This document shows, one piece after another, positions 34,168 to 43,226 of a stretch of DNA of 64,000 nucleotides (positions are counted from its first letter, which is position 1; every line of letters starts with the position of its first letter). A program made the translations under genes and the position numbers. Source of the stretch: Myxococcota bacterium. GTDB lineage: Bacteria; Myxococcota_A; UBA796; UBA9615; JAKLKC01. The stretch covers positions 62,001 to 126,000 of the forward strand of contig JAKLKC010000006.1 in assembly GCA_023150875.1 (NCBI GenBank), in the 5' to 3' direction. The notes under the pieces are model-generated. The model did no database searches and was not told the origin of the DNA. It worked only from the letters and a program-made list of their open reading frames with translations.

Positions 34168-36036
34168 CTACGGCCCACCCACCGGGATCCCCTCCTGGCG
34201 AAGCCAGCGCAGGAACTGCTGCACCCGCTTTCGGCGGAAGGAGTGGTTGTTGTAGCCCCGGTCGAACCAGCGCTCCCGGAACCCCGGGCCCCCCAGGGTC
34301 ACCCCCAGGCGCCCGGGCTCGGCGCCCAGGCGCGAGGCGGCCAGCAGCGGCACCGGCCCCACCCGGGAGACCCCGGCGATGGCCTCGCGGTGGGCCAGCA
34401 GGAAGTCCCGGGTGGCCTGGAGGTCGTCGTCGTCCGCCCCCGGAAGCCCCACCGACAGCCCCACCCGGCACTCGATCCCCGCCCCGTGGACCCGGTGGAT
34501 CAGCGCGGCGGCGGCGGCGGCGGTGAAGCCCTTCTCCAAGCGCTCCAGGTCGCCGTCCGAGGCGGACTCCAGGCCGACCTCCAGGGCGCGGCACCCCGAG
34601 GCCCGCAGGCGAGCCAGGAGCGCCGCGTCCAGCCCCTCCCGCACCGAGACCCGCCCCGTCCACCGCAGGGGCCAGGGCAGGGAGGCCACGGCGTCGGCGG
34701 CACCGGCGAGGGCCCCCAGGTCCGAGTCCAGGGCCAGGTCCTCGAAGCGGAGGTCGCCGACGCCGTAGGTCTCCACCAGGAAGGTCACCTCCCGGCCGAG
34801 GTGGGCGGGGGAGCGGGCGCGCGACGCCCGGGCACCGGCGAGGTCGGGGCAATGGAGGCAGCGGCGGTCGCAGCCACGGCCGAGAAGGACCGAGGCGGTC
34901 CCGAAGCGGGAGAGCCCCCACTCCGCGTATGTCGGGAACGGCAGGCGATCCAGGTCCGCCGGAGGCACCGGCCGGGCCACGCCGTCCACCCCCGCCCGCA
35001 GCCCGGGGCACGCCGCCAGGGGGCGGCGGGCGGCAAGGGCCCGGGCGGCGTGGAGCAGGGCGGGCTCGGCGTCGCCCGCGACGTAGGAGACCGCGACCCC
35101 GGACGCTGAGATCCGCTCCCGGCACTCGGAGTGGGCGGCGGCGGATCCGAAGCAGATCACCGGCCCCGGGGGGCGCGCCCGGTGGAGCAGGTCGGCGACC
35201 CACGAGGCGGTCCCCCGGGAGGCGCGGACCAGCACCGGGACCGCCGGGGCGGCGACGAGGCGCGCCGCGACCCCGGACGCCGTGGGGGCGGGTCGGCCCG
35301 GGATCCCCGCCCCGGCGTCCAGGACCTCCAGCTCCGCCCCCGCCAGCGAGAGGAGGGCGGCGACCGAGCCGCTCTCGGGACAGGGTCCAGCCCCCTCGGG
35401 CCTCGGGCCCTGCACCAGGACCAGGCGGAGCCCCCCGGGCAGGGGATCCGGCGGGCGGGGGGGCCAGGGGGCGGAGGGACGCGGAGGGCCGGGCGCCGGC
35501 CGACGCGAGAGCCTTTCCTCAGCACTCCCGGACACTTCCAGGAGGGGGGGCCCTCCCCCGGGGGGAGGGACGAGGCGGGGGACGCCGTCCCGGCGGCGGC
35601 CGATGGCCGGCTTCCATGCCGGGGCGCGGGCGGGGTCCGGCCACCCCCGCCCGAGGGCCACGCCCAGCGACGCGGCGCCGGGATCCGGGGCGACGAGGTC
35701 GCAGGCGGCGGCGAGGGCGGGGGGCACGGCGCCGGGGCAGGCGGCGACGATGGCCGCCCCCGGGGCGTGGGCGCGGAGCCAGAAGGCCAGGTCCGTCGCC
35801 GCCCGGACGCGGTCCTCCCGGGCGTCCACCAGGAAGGGGCCGGGGTGCAGCGAGAGGGCGGCGGCGGCGAGGCCCCGGGCCGGGGGCCCCGAGACCTGGG
35901 CAGCCACCAGCCCGGCGAGGGGATCCCCTCGCCAGCCGACCTCCGCGGCGCGCAGCAACCGGGCCTCCGCCGCGGGCGCGGCGGCGTCGGGCGCGGGGAC
36001 CAGGACCAGGACTTCGGGGGCGGAGGGGGCGGTCAT
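34168..36036 (-). CDS. B12-type radical SAM protein
   Basis: A 622-residue protein. The cluster motif CDRRCLHC (after LLGRG) lies near residue 390. SGCRALEVGLESASDGDLE and VGLSVGLPGADDDDL are typical of the B12-binding radical SAM (BchE/MiaB-like Elp3 fold) class. The N-terminal ~370 residues occupy the place of the cobalamin-binding Rossmann domain, but the DxHxxG-type motif is not obvious, so cobalamin use is uncertain. It is the first gene of a leftward set with a second radical SAM enzyme and an ABC exporter; it diverges from the sulfatase-fold gene across 89 bp. Confidence 0.82.
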   Translation of the reverse strand: MTAPSAPEVLVLVPAPDAAAPAAEARLLRAAEVGWRGDPLAGLVAAQVSGPPARGLAAAALSLHPGPFLVDAREDRVRAATDLAFWLRAHAPGAAIVAACPGAVPPALAAACDLVAPDPGAASLGVALGRGWPDPARAPAWKPAIGRRRDGVPRLVPPPGGGPPLLEVSGSAEERLSRRPAPGPPRPSAPWPPRPPDPLPGGLRLVLVQGPRPEGAGPCPESGSVAALLSLAGAELEVLDAGAGIPGRPAPTASGVAARLVAAPAVPVLVRASRGTASWVADLLHRARPPGPVICFGSAAAHSECRERISASGVAVSYVAGDAEPALLHAARALAARRPLAACPGLRAGVDGVARPVPPADLDRLPFPTYAEWGLSRFGTASVLLGRGCDRRCLHCPDLAGARASRARSPAHLGREVTFLVETYGVGDLRFEDLALDSDLGALAGAADAVASLPWPLRWTGRVSVREGLDAALLARLRASGCRALEVGLESASDGDLERLEKGFTAAAAAALIHRVHGAGIECRVGLSVGLPGADDDDLQATRDFLLAHREAIAGVSRVGPVPLLAASRLGAEPGRLGVTLGGPGFRERWFDRGYNNHSFRRKRVQQFLRWLRQEGIPVGGP

Positions 36037-36125
36037 GGACGGGCGCAGTGTAACGCCTTCCCGGCCGGGACGGGTCCCGGGGGCACGGCCGGGTCCGGAA
36101 ACCGCTAGGATGGCCGCGGTCCCCG

Positions 36126-37520
36126 ATGCCGCCGCCTACGCCCCCCGCCTCCCGCTCCGCCCTCGCCGTGCCGGCCCTGTCGGCGCTGCTGGCCCTCGTG
36201 GTCGGGGGGCGGATGCTCCTCCGTCCCCCCGCGGACGGCAGCCGGCTCCCCACCGGTCTCGACGTGGTGCTGGTGACCCTGGGCTCGGCCCGGACCGACC
36301 TGGTCGGCGATCCCGCGGCGCCGGGCCTCGCGGGGTTCTTCACGGAGTCCGTGCCCTGCGACCTCGCCCTGGCCACCGGCACCTGGACGACCCCCGCCCT
36401 CGCCAGCGCCCTGACCGGCCAGTTCCCCCGGACCCACGGGCTGGGCCCGGAGGGGACCTCCCTGCCCCCGGACAGCCCCACCCTCGCCGCCGTCCTCGCC
36501 GCCCGCGGCTACGCCACCGCCTCGTTCCTGGGGGAGTACGGCTACCCCCGGGGCTCGGGCCTGGAGCGGGGCTTCGGCACCGCCCTCTCGCAGCCCTCGG
36601 ACGGGGAGACGGTGCTCCGGGCCGGGGAGTGGCTGGCCTCCGTGCCCCGGGACCGCCGGGTGCTGCTCCACGTCCACCTGGGGGGCCTCGGCGTGCCCTA
36701 CGGGCCGTCGTCCGCCGATCCGGAGTACGTGGGGCCGCTGCGGGACCGGGAGATCGACCAGGGCTTCGTCGAGGGCACCGCCTTCGGGCGCTGGCATCCG
36801 CCAGGGCCTTACCCGGGCGCCGCGGGGGGGGAGCCGGTGGACCTGACCCCCCGGGACGCCGCCCACGTCACCGCCCGCTACCGCGCCCAGGTCCCCGAGC
36901 TGGACCGCGCCTTCACCGACCTGCTGGCGACCCTCGCCCGGGCGGGTAGGTCCCGCGCCCTCGTCGCCGCCGTCGGGCTCCACGGTGAGGGCCTCGGGGA
37001 GAGGGGCTTCTTCGGGCCGGGCTACGGACCCTACGAGGAGATCCTCCGGATCCCCCTCGCCCTCCGCTTCCCCCCGGGGACCGTCACCGTGCCCCGGATC
37101 GGGGCCGCCGACCTGGTGGACCTGGTGCCCACCGTCCTGGACGTCCTGAACGTCGATCCGCCCCCGGGCATCGAGGGACGCAGCCTGGTCCCCCTGCTGG
37201 AGGGATGGGCCCAGGGGGACCTCGCCCCCCACCACTTCGCCGGTGGGCCCGAGGCGGCCTCGGTCCGCACCCGGGACTGGAAGCTCGTCCGCCGCTCGGA
37301 GGCGGTGGGGGGGGAGCGGGAGCCGAAGGAGCTGTACAACCTCCAGGAGGACCCGGGGGAGCGGTGGAACCTCTACCGGCGGGACTCTCCCCTCGGCCCC
37401 GTCGGGAGGGAGCTCGAGGCCGCCCTCGGGCTCTACCTGGAGGATGGGGCGGCGGGAGCCGCCGCGCCCGGGGAGACCGAGGCGGCTTCGGAGTCCCGCG
37501 GCCGGGGCGCGTCCCCCTGA
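36126..37520 (+). CDS. Degenerate sulfatase/alkaline-phosphatase-fold membrane protein
   Basis: A 464-residue protein with one N-terminal transmembrane helix (AVPALSALLALVVGG) and a sulfatase-fold domain outside. Landmarks remain (TTPALASALTGQFPRTHG, EEILRIPLALRFP, VDLVPTVLDVLNV, ELYNLQEDPGERWNLY), but key residues are altered. The first metal Asp is Gly (VTLGSAR), the nucleophile position is Thr with the following Arg replaced by Leu, and the SDHGE metal motif reads GLHGE. Enzymatic activity is doubtful; a binding role is possible. A -10-like TAGGAT lies at 36106. It diverges from the radical SAM/ABC exporter set. Confidence 0.78.
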   Translation: MPPPTPPASRSALAVPALSALLALVVGGRMLLRPPADGSRLPTGLDVVLVTLGSARTDLVGDPAAPGLAGFFTESVPCDLALATGTWTTPALASALTGQFPRTHGLGPEGTSLPPDSPTLAAVLAARGYATASFLGEYGYPRGSGLERGFGTALSQPSDGETVLRAGEWLASVPRDRRVLLHVHLGGLGVPYGPSSADPEYVGPLRDREIDQGFVEGTAFGRWHPPGPYPGAAGGEPVDLTPRDAAHVTARYRAQVPELDRAFTDLLATLARAGRSRALVAAVGLHGEGLGERGFFGPGYGPYEEILRIPLALRFPPGTVTVPRIGAADLVDLVPTVLDVLNVDPPPGIEGRSLVPLLEGWAQGDLAPHHFAGGPEAASVRTRDWKLVRRSEAVGGEREPKELYNLQEDPGERWNLYRRDSPLGPVGRELEAALGLYLEDGAAGAAAPGETEAASESRGRGASP

Positions 37521-37578
37521 CCTTCCCCTGCGGGGGGGCGCCCCCGCGTGCAAGGACCCGCACCGTTCGGGAGGAGCC

Positions 37579-37809
37579 ATGGTGAAGCTCGAGGTCGTGG
37601 GAATGAAGGAGATCCAGGCCGTCTTCGACGTGATCGACGACATGGGGATCTCCCGTGAGGACGTGGAGATCCCCCTCACCCCCCGGGACCCGGGGGGCGT
37701 GTCGGTGGTCAAGGGGCGCCGCCTGCGGATCGTGATCCCCGAGACCGTCCCCGCCGAGGAGTGGTGCGAGGGGCTGGAGGACCTGATCCGGGCGGCCTAC
37801 GGGGAGTAG
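37579..37809 (+). CDS. Small conserved-looking protein of unknown function
   Basis: A 76-residue acidic cytoplasmic protein (MVKLEVVGMKEIQAVFDVIDDM at the start) with predicted strand-helix alternation and no signal peptide. A strong GGGAGGAG site precedes ATG 37579. It is 58 bp after the sulfatase-fold gene and on the same strand. I do not recognise a family. Confidence 0.6.
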   Translation: MVKLEVVGMKEIQAVFDVIDDMGISREDVEIPLTPRDPGGVSVVKGRRLRIVIPETVPAEEWCEGLEDLIRAAYGE

Positions 37810-37951
37810 CGGGACCGGGCACCCGCGACCGTCCCCGACGCCGCGAAGTCACCGCATCGTCGCTTGTCCCGGCCGGCCGGCGCGTGATAGTGGAATGCAG
37901 CCCTGGCTCCGGCGCGTCGGCCGGTGCCCCCCCGCGGACGAGGTCACGCCC

Positions 37952-39412
37952 ATGTCTACGCGCAAGCCGATCCCGCCCCCCCAGCCCGACTCCATCGATC
38001 GCCGCGTCGCCCTGAAGGGGCTGGCGGCCCTCGGGATCGCCCAGGGCCTGCCCCTGGGCGGGTGCACCCCCGGGGAGGAGCCCGAGGGGAGCCCCGACGA
38101 CGACTCGTCCCCGGACCCGAGCCCTGGCACCATCGACACCATCGTCATGGTGATGATGGAGAACCGCACCTTCGACCACTTCTTCGGCCACCTCTCGCTG
38201 GAGCAGGGCCGCGAGGACGTGGACGGGCTGCGGCCGGGCATGTCGAACCCCGACCTGGAGGGAGTCCCCGTCGAGCCCTTCTACCTGGAGGAGGCGTGCT
38301 CCCAGGACCCTCCCCACGGCTGGGACTCCTCCCACGACCAGTGGAACGAGGGGCTGAACGACGGGTTCGTGGAGCAGCACTCCGAGGACGTGGGGGCCGC
38401 GGAGGGGCGGAAGGTCATGGGGTACTACCGCGAGGCGGACCTCCCCGTCCACCACGCCATCGCCCGCTCCGGCGCCCTCTGCCAGAAGTGGTTCGCCTCG
38501 GTCATGGGCCCCACCTGGCCCAACCGGCTCTACGGCCACGCCGCCCAGTCCCAGGGGATGAAGTCCAACGACTTCCCCGACAACCCCGACGGCGCCTTCG
38601 GCTTCACCTGCCGGACGATCTGGGACCAGCTCACCGAGGCGGGGATCTCCTGGGCCTACTACTACTCGGACCTGCCCTTCCTGGCCCTCTTCGGCACCAT
38701 GGCCGAGGAGGCCACCGAGCACTTCCGGCCCCTGGAGCGCTACTTCGAGGACGCCGCCGCGGGCGCCCTGCCCCAGGTGGTCTGGGTGGACCCCGCGTTC
38801 TCGCTGAACGACGACCACCCGCCCCACCACGTCGGGCTCGGCCAGATGTTCGTGGCGTCGGTGTTCCAGGCCCTGGCCAGCTCCCCCCACTGGGAGCGGT
38901 CCCTGTTCGTGCTGACCTACGACGAGCACGGCGGCTTCTTCGACCACGTCTCGCCCCCCGCCGTCGCCGACGACCGGGCCGACGAGGGCTTCGACCAGCT
39001 CGGGTTCCGCGTGCCCTCGTTCGTCGCCGGCCCCTTCGTGAAGGAGGGCCACGTCTCGGAGACCGTCTACGACCACACCTCGTGGATCAAGCAGACCCAG
39101 CGGATGTTCGGGCTCCCGCCCCTCACCCTGCGCAACGAGGCGGCGAACGACCTCCAGGACCTCATCGACGAGGACCGCCTGGCCCGCAACGAGCCGCGGC
39201 CTGCCCCCAAGCTGCCGGTGGTGGAGGTGACCGAGGAGGAGCTGGACGCCGCCTGCCGGATCCCCATCGACGACGACCTGCACCGGGCCGCCGACCGGGG
39301 ATGGATCCCCGCCCACCTGGACCGCCGCAGCCTGCGCCGCCAGCTCCTCCAGGAGATCGGCGAGCGGGCGGAGCGGCTGGGGGTGGGGCGGATCGTGCGC
39401 CGGGGGGAGTGA
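37952..39412 (+). CDS. Exported phosphoesterase, phospholipase C/AcpA family
   Basis: A 486-residue protein. The N-terminus has a twin Arg and a hydrophobic stretch ending in a lipobox (LPLGGC), so it is exported, possibly via Tat, and lipid-anchored. An acidic DDDSSPDPSP spacer follows. The catalytic domain (PF04185-type) starts at VMVMMENRTFDHFFG with the metal Asn/Glu and ends with TYDEHGGFFDHVSPP; WPNRLYGH and WISWAYYYSD-like segments are also typical. It is likely to cleave phosphodiester or phosphomonoester bonds outside the cytoplasm. ATG 37952 is chosen because it begins the signal sequence; an ATG 19 codons upstream adds an unlikely tail. Confidence 0.88.
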   Translation: MSTRKPIPPPQPDSIDRRVALKGLAALGIAQGLPLGGCTPGEEPEGSPDDDSSPDPSPGTIDTIVMVMMENRTFDHFFGHLSLEQGREDVDGLRPGMSNPDLEGVPVEPFYLEEACSQDPPHGWDSSHDQWNEGLNDGFVEQHSEDVGAAEGRKVMGYYREADLPVHHAIARSGALCQKWFASVMGPTWPNRLYGHAAQSQGMKSNDFPDNPDGAFGFTCRTIWDQLTEAGISWAYYYSDLPFLALFGTMAEEATEHFRPLERYFEDAAAGALPQVVWVDPAFSLNDDHPPHHVGLGQMFVASVFQALASSPHWERSLFVLTYDEHGGFFDHVSPPAVADDRADEGFDQLGFRVPSFVAGPFVKEGHVSETVYDHTSWIKQTQRMFGLPPLTLRNEAANDLQDLIDEDRLARNEPRPAPKLPVVEVTEEELDAACRIPIDDDLHRAADRGWIPAHLDRRSLRRQLLQEIGERAERLGVGRIVRRGE

Positions 39413-39450
39413 CCCGCCCCCGGCGGCGCGGGGCGGAATTCCCGCACGGC

Positions 39451-39459
39451 TGCTAGACT
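39451..39459 (+). promoter_or_regulatory. Putative extended -10 element (TGCTAGACT)
   Basis: This TGCTAGACT is identical to the one before the PHP-domain lipoprotein (2295). It lies about 45 nt before the MopE-repeat lipoprotein start. No -35 is evident. Confidence 0.35.
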
Positions 39460-39503
39460 CCGCTGGACGCCGGGATCCTCGTCCCCGACGTCCCGGAGCC
39501 CCG

Positions 39504-40949
39504 GTGATGAACCGCGCCGCCCTCGCCGCCGCCCTGCTCGCCGCCCTCGCCGCCGCCGGCTGCAACCAGACCACCGTCGTCGACGCGCCCGACTCCCCGC
39601 CCGTGATCTCCATCGTCTTCCCCGCCGACGAGGCGGAGTTCGCCGAGGGCGAGGTCGTCACGTTCCAGGCCCGCCTGACCGACGACCGCGACCTCGCCGC
39701 CACGGAGATCTCCTGGTCCAGCAGCCTCGTCCCCGAGCCCCTGGACACCGCGCCCTCCGACGCCGACGGCGTGATCGAGTTCACGACGGTCGGACTGCCG
39801 CCGGGGCTGAACCTGGTCACCGTCCACGCCGTGGACGAGGCCGGGGGCTCCTCCCAGGACTCGGTGGCGGTGGCGATCCGGGCCCTGGAGGAGCTGGACG
39901 CCGACCGGGACGGGTTCGCCGCCAACGCCGGCGACTGCGACGACGCCGATCCGTCGATCTACCCCGGAGCCCCGGAGCAGGCCAACGGGGTCGACGACGA
40001 CTGCGACGGCACCATCGACGAGGGCACCGTCCTGTACGACGACGACGGCGACGGCACCACCGAGTTGGAGGGGGACTGCGACGACGGCGACGCCGCCACC
40101 GGCCCCGGCGCCCCCGAGGCGTGCGACGGCGCCGACAACGACTGCGACGGGATCGTCGACGAGGACACCCCGTGCAGCGACGACGATGGCGACGGCTCCT
40201 CCGAGAACGGGGGAGACTGCGACGACGGGGATCCGTCGGCGTACCCCGGGGGCAGCGAGGTCGCCGACGGCGTGGACAACGACTGCGACGGCCACGTCGA
40301 CGAGGACACCTGCGCCGCCGACTACGACGGCGACGGGTACTGCCCCGGCCGCGAGGTCGATCCCTCGTGCCCGGTGGAGACCTGCCTCGACGGGTCCGTG
40401 CCCGGGGACTGCGACGACGGGGATCCCTTCGTGAGCCCCTCCGGCGTGGAGACCTGCAACGGCACCGACGACGACTGCGACGGCACGACCGACGAGGAGG
40501 GGGCCGACTCCTGCTTCGAGTACTACGAGGACAAGGACGGTGACGGCTTCGGCGTGGGATCGCCCCGCTGCCTGTGCGCGTTCGAGGGGGACTTCCACGC
40601 CTTCCAGGGGGGAGACTGCTACGACTTCAACGGCGACGCCCACCCCGGCCAGCTCGCGTACTTCAACGCCCACCGCGGCGACGGGTCGTGGGACTACGAC
40701 TGCGACGGGGGCGAGGGCCTGGAGCTCGCCGACCGTTACGACGGGGAGTGCGGCTTCTTCGAGGGGGGCGACGTGTGGGGCTGCGCCGTCGTCGGCCAGG
40801 GCTGGAGGGACGGCGTCCCCCCGGACTGCGGCGACAGCGCCGACTGGATCGACTCCTGCCACGGCTGCGACCTCTTCGACTGGAGCTGCGCCTGCGGGAT
40901 CTACTGCTGCGACTACTCCGGCCCGACCCGCACCCAGGCCTGCCGCTGA
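39504..40949 (+). CDS. MopE-repeat (Asp/Cys calcium-binding) lipoprotein
   Basis: A 481-residue surface-type protein. The signal peptide ends in a lipobox (AAAGC). An Ig-like/PKD-type beta domain (about residues 30-130) is followed by at least four units of the MopE pattern DxDxDG...GDCDD.DP...PGAPE..NGVDDDCDGTIDE, which supplies paired cysteines and Asp ligands for calcium. The C-terminal ~130 residues contain further Cys-rich segments (SCHGCDLFDWSC). Such proteins are abundant in Myxococcota and are thought to be secreted or surface-exposed. GTG 39504 and ATG 39507 are adjacent possible starts, with GGAG upstream. Confidence 0.85.
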   Translation: MMNRAALAAALLAALAAAGCNQTTVVDAPDSPPVISIVFPADEAEFAEGEVVTFQARLTDDRDLAATEISWSSSLVPEPLDTAPSDADGVIEFTTVGLPPGLNLVTVHAVDEAGGSSQDSVAVAIRALEELDADRDGFAANAGDCDDADPSIYPGAPEQANGVDDDCDGTIDEGTVLYDDDGDGTTELEGDCDDGDAATGPGAPEACDGADNDCDGIVDEDTPCSDDDGDGSSENGGDCDDGDPSAYPGGSEVADGVDNDCDGHVDEDTCAADYDGDGYCPGREVDPSCPVETCLDGSVPGDCDDGDPFVSPSGVETCNGTDDDCDGTTDEEGADSCFEYYEDKDGDGFGVGSPRCLCAFEGDFHAFQGGDCYDFNGDAHPGQLAYFNAHRGDGSWDYDCDGGEGLELADRYDGECGFFEGGDVWGCAVVGQGWRDGVPPDCGDSADWIDSCHGCDLFDWSCACGIYCCDYSGPTRTQACR

Positions 40950-41039
40950 CGGCTCCCCCGGCGCGCCACCGGTGGTATCCTCCCCGCCGCGGCGGGGCCC
41001 GCCGGGACGCGGCGGCCCCGCGCCCGCCCCGGACCGCCC

Positions 41040-43226
41040 TTGAGCCTCCTCCACCGCCTGCTCCGCCTCGTCGGCGACGAGGAAGGCGCGCCCCCCGGCG
41101 GGCCGCCCCCCCCTCCCCTCCCCGAGGAGGCGGGGATCGACGTCGAGTCCCTGGTGGGGGCGTGGCGCGCGGCCCTGGCGGCGCGGGACGAGGGGGCGAG
41201 GCGCCTGGTCCGGGCCCTGCGGGAGGTGCCCGAGGGCGGGGCCGTGGACGTGGCGGGGCCCGTCGCGGGGATCCTGGGCGAGCTCCGGCGGGAGGTGGCC
41301 GCCCTGCGGGAGGAGGTGAGGCGGGGCGGGGCGATGGGCGCGGATCCCGAGGCGGCCCTAGCCCTGGAGGGGGAGGTCCAGCGGCTCCGGGAGGCGGAGG
41401 AGGCGGCCCTGGTGGATCTCGCCGCCGCCCGCGCCGCCGCCGAGGCGTCCGCGGCGGGGAGGGCGCGGTGGGAGGAGGAGGCCGCCCGGCGGGGGGAGGA
41501 GAGGGACGCCCTGGCCTCCAGGGTCCAGGAGCTAGCGGCGGCGATGGACCGCGCCGAGGCCGAAGCCATCGAGGCGCGGGACCGGGCCCGGGAGCTGGAC
41601 GAGGGGACGCGGCGCCTCCGGGCGGAGCTGGAGGCCGCCGAAGGGGCGAGAGCGGCCCTTGAGGAGGGTCTGGCGGCCGCGACGGGGGGCCTCCGGGAGG
41701 CGAGGGAGGCGGCCCTGGCCCGGGCGGGGGAGGCGCGCCGGGCCCGGGAGGAGGCCGAGGGGGCGAGGCGGGCGGCGGACGAGGCGAGGAAGGCGACGGA
41801 GGCGGCCCGGCGGGAGGCGGAGGGGCTCCGGGCGCGTGTCGCCGCGGCGGAGGCGGGGCGAGGCGCGAGCGGGGCCGAGGTGGAGGACCTCCGGAGGGAG
41901 AGGGACGAGGCGAGGGAGGCGCTGCGGGCCGCGGAGGAGGAGCGGGAAGCCGGCGACGCTCGCGTCGCCGCCCTGCGGCGGGAGAGGGACGACGCCCGGC
42001 AGACCCTGGCGGCCACGATGGAGGCGCTGGGGGCGGAGGAGGAGCGGCGGAAGGCCCTGGAGGTCCAGGCCGACGGGCTGCGGCGGGCGCAGGACGAGGC
42101 GGAAGCCCGGCTGGGGGTGGAGCGGGAGTCGCGGCGTGGGGCCCTGGCCGCGGCGGCGGAGGGCGAGAGGGACAGGGATCGCCTCGCCGAGGCGCTGCGG
42201 GTGGCGTTGAAGGAGAGGGACGCGGCGGCGGCGGCGGCCGCGGACGCGGGGCGCCACCGGGCGGAGGCCGCGGGTCGGGGGGAGGCCGCCATCCTGGAGC
42301 TGGACTCGCTCCGCGCCCAGGGGGAGCGGCTCCGCGCCGCGCGGGACGAGGCGGCGGGGGAGGTGGAGCGGCTCCGGGCCGAGCGGGACGAGGTGGCGGG
42401 GAGGGCGGAGCGCCTCCGGGCCGAACGGGACGCGGCGGCGGGGAAGGCGCAGCGACTCGGCGCCGAGCGGGACGAGGTGGAGGCGAGAGCGGAGCGCCTC
42501 CGCGCCGAGCGGGACGAGGTGGCAGCGAATGTGGAGCGCCTCCGCGCCGAGCGGGACGCGGTGGCAGCGATTGTGGAGCGCCTCCGCACCGAGCGGGACG
42601 AGGTGGCGGCGAGGGCGGAGCGACTCTCCGCGGACAGGGATGCCGCGACGGCGAGCGCGGAGCACCTCCGCGCCGAGAGGGACGCGGTGGCAGCGAATGT
42701 GGAGCCCCTCCGCGCCGAGCGGGACGCCGCGACGGCGAGCGCGGAGCGCCTCCGCGCCGAGCGGGACGCGGTGGCAGTGCGGGCGGAGCGGCTCCGCGCC
42801 GAGAGGGACGAGGTGGCGACGAGGGCGGAGCGGCTCGCCGGGGAGAGGGACGCGGCCCTGGCGAGGCTGGAGCCCGCCGCCCGGGAGCGGGAGGCCCTCC
42901 TCGCGCGGGTGGAGCGGCTCGCCCGGGAGAGGGACGCGGCCCTGGCCCGCTCCCCGCGGCAGGCTCCCGGAGCGCCTGCCGGTACCCCCGCCGCGACCGA
43001 GCCCCCCGCCGCCGGCTTCGGGAGGGTGCCCGAGGGCGAGGCCGTCCGCCGCCCGCCCCCTCCTCCCCCCGTCCGCCTGGGCCCGGCGACGGGACGCCCC
43101 GCCGAGCCTCCCCGCCCCTTCGACAACTCCACCGGGCGGATCTACACCGCCCGGAAGGACGTGCCCGACGAGCCCGCGGAGGAGGGCCTCTCCGACCGGC
43201 TGAAGCGGCTGATCGGGCGCAGGTGA
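41040..43226 (+). CDS. Long coiled-coil protein with 14-residue repeats
   Basis: A 728-residue protein built almost entirely of heptads rich in Glu, Arg and Ala (about residues 60-640). Fourteen 14-residue units of the form AERLRAERDEVAAR occupy residues ~442-637. The N-terminus (SLLHRLLRLVGDEEG) and the C-terminus (IYTARKDVPDEPAEEGL...RLKRLIGRR) are short conserved-looking caps. No enzyme domain or signal peptide is seen, so a cytoplasmic structural or tether role is likely. TTG 41040 is the only start codon upstream of the first heptads; its ribosome binding site is weak. The stop overlaps the SpoIID-type gene by 4 bp. Confidence 0.75.
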   Translation: MSLLHRLLRLVGDEEGAPPGGPPPPPLPEEAGIDVESLVGAWRAALAARDEGARRLVRALREVPEGGAVDVAGPVAGILGELRREVAALREEVRRGGAMGADPEAALALEGEVQRLREAEEAALVDLAAARAAAEASAAGRARWEEEAARRGEERDALASRVQELAAAMDRAEAEAIEARDRARELDEGTRRLRAELEAAEGARAALEEGLAAATGGLREAREAALARAGEARRAREEAEGARRAADEARKATEAARREAEGLRARVAAAEAGRGASGAEVEDLRRERDEAREALRAAEEEREAGDARVAALRRERDDARQTLAATMEALGAEEERRKALEVQADGLRRAQDEAEARLGVERESRRGALAAAAEGERDRDRLAEALRVALKERDAAAAAAADAGRHRAEAAGRGEAAILELDSLRAQGERLRAARDEAAGEVERLRAERDEVAGRAERLRAERDAAAGKAQRLGAERDEVEARAERLRAERDEVAANVERLRAERDAVAAIVERLRTERDEVAARAERLSADRDAATASAEHLRAERDAVAANVEPLRAERDAATASAERLRAERDAVAVRAERLRAERDEVATRAERLAGERDAALARLEPAAREREALLARVERLARERDAALARSPRQAPGAPAGTPAATEPPAAGFGRVPEGEAVRRPPPPPPVRLGPATGRPAEPPRPFDNSTGRIYTARKDVPDEPAEEGLSDRLKRLIGRR
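42363..42950 (+). repeat. 42-bp tandem repeat, 14 units, coding for paired heptads
   Basis: Fourteen consecutive in-frame 42-bp units run from the codon at 42363 to 42950. Each encodes two heptads around RLRAERD; units vary at a few positions (VAAN, ATAS, VATR). The regular length and in-frame period suggest expansion by unequal crossing-over or slippage under selection for the coiled coil. Confidence 0.85.
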
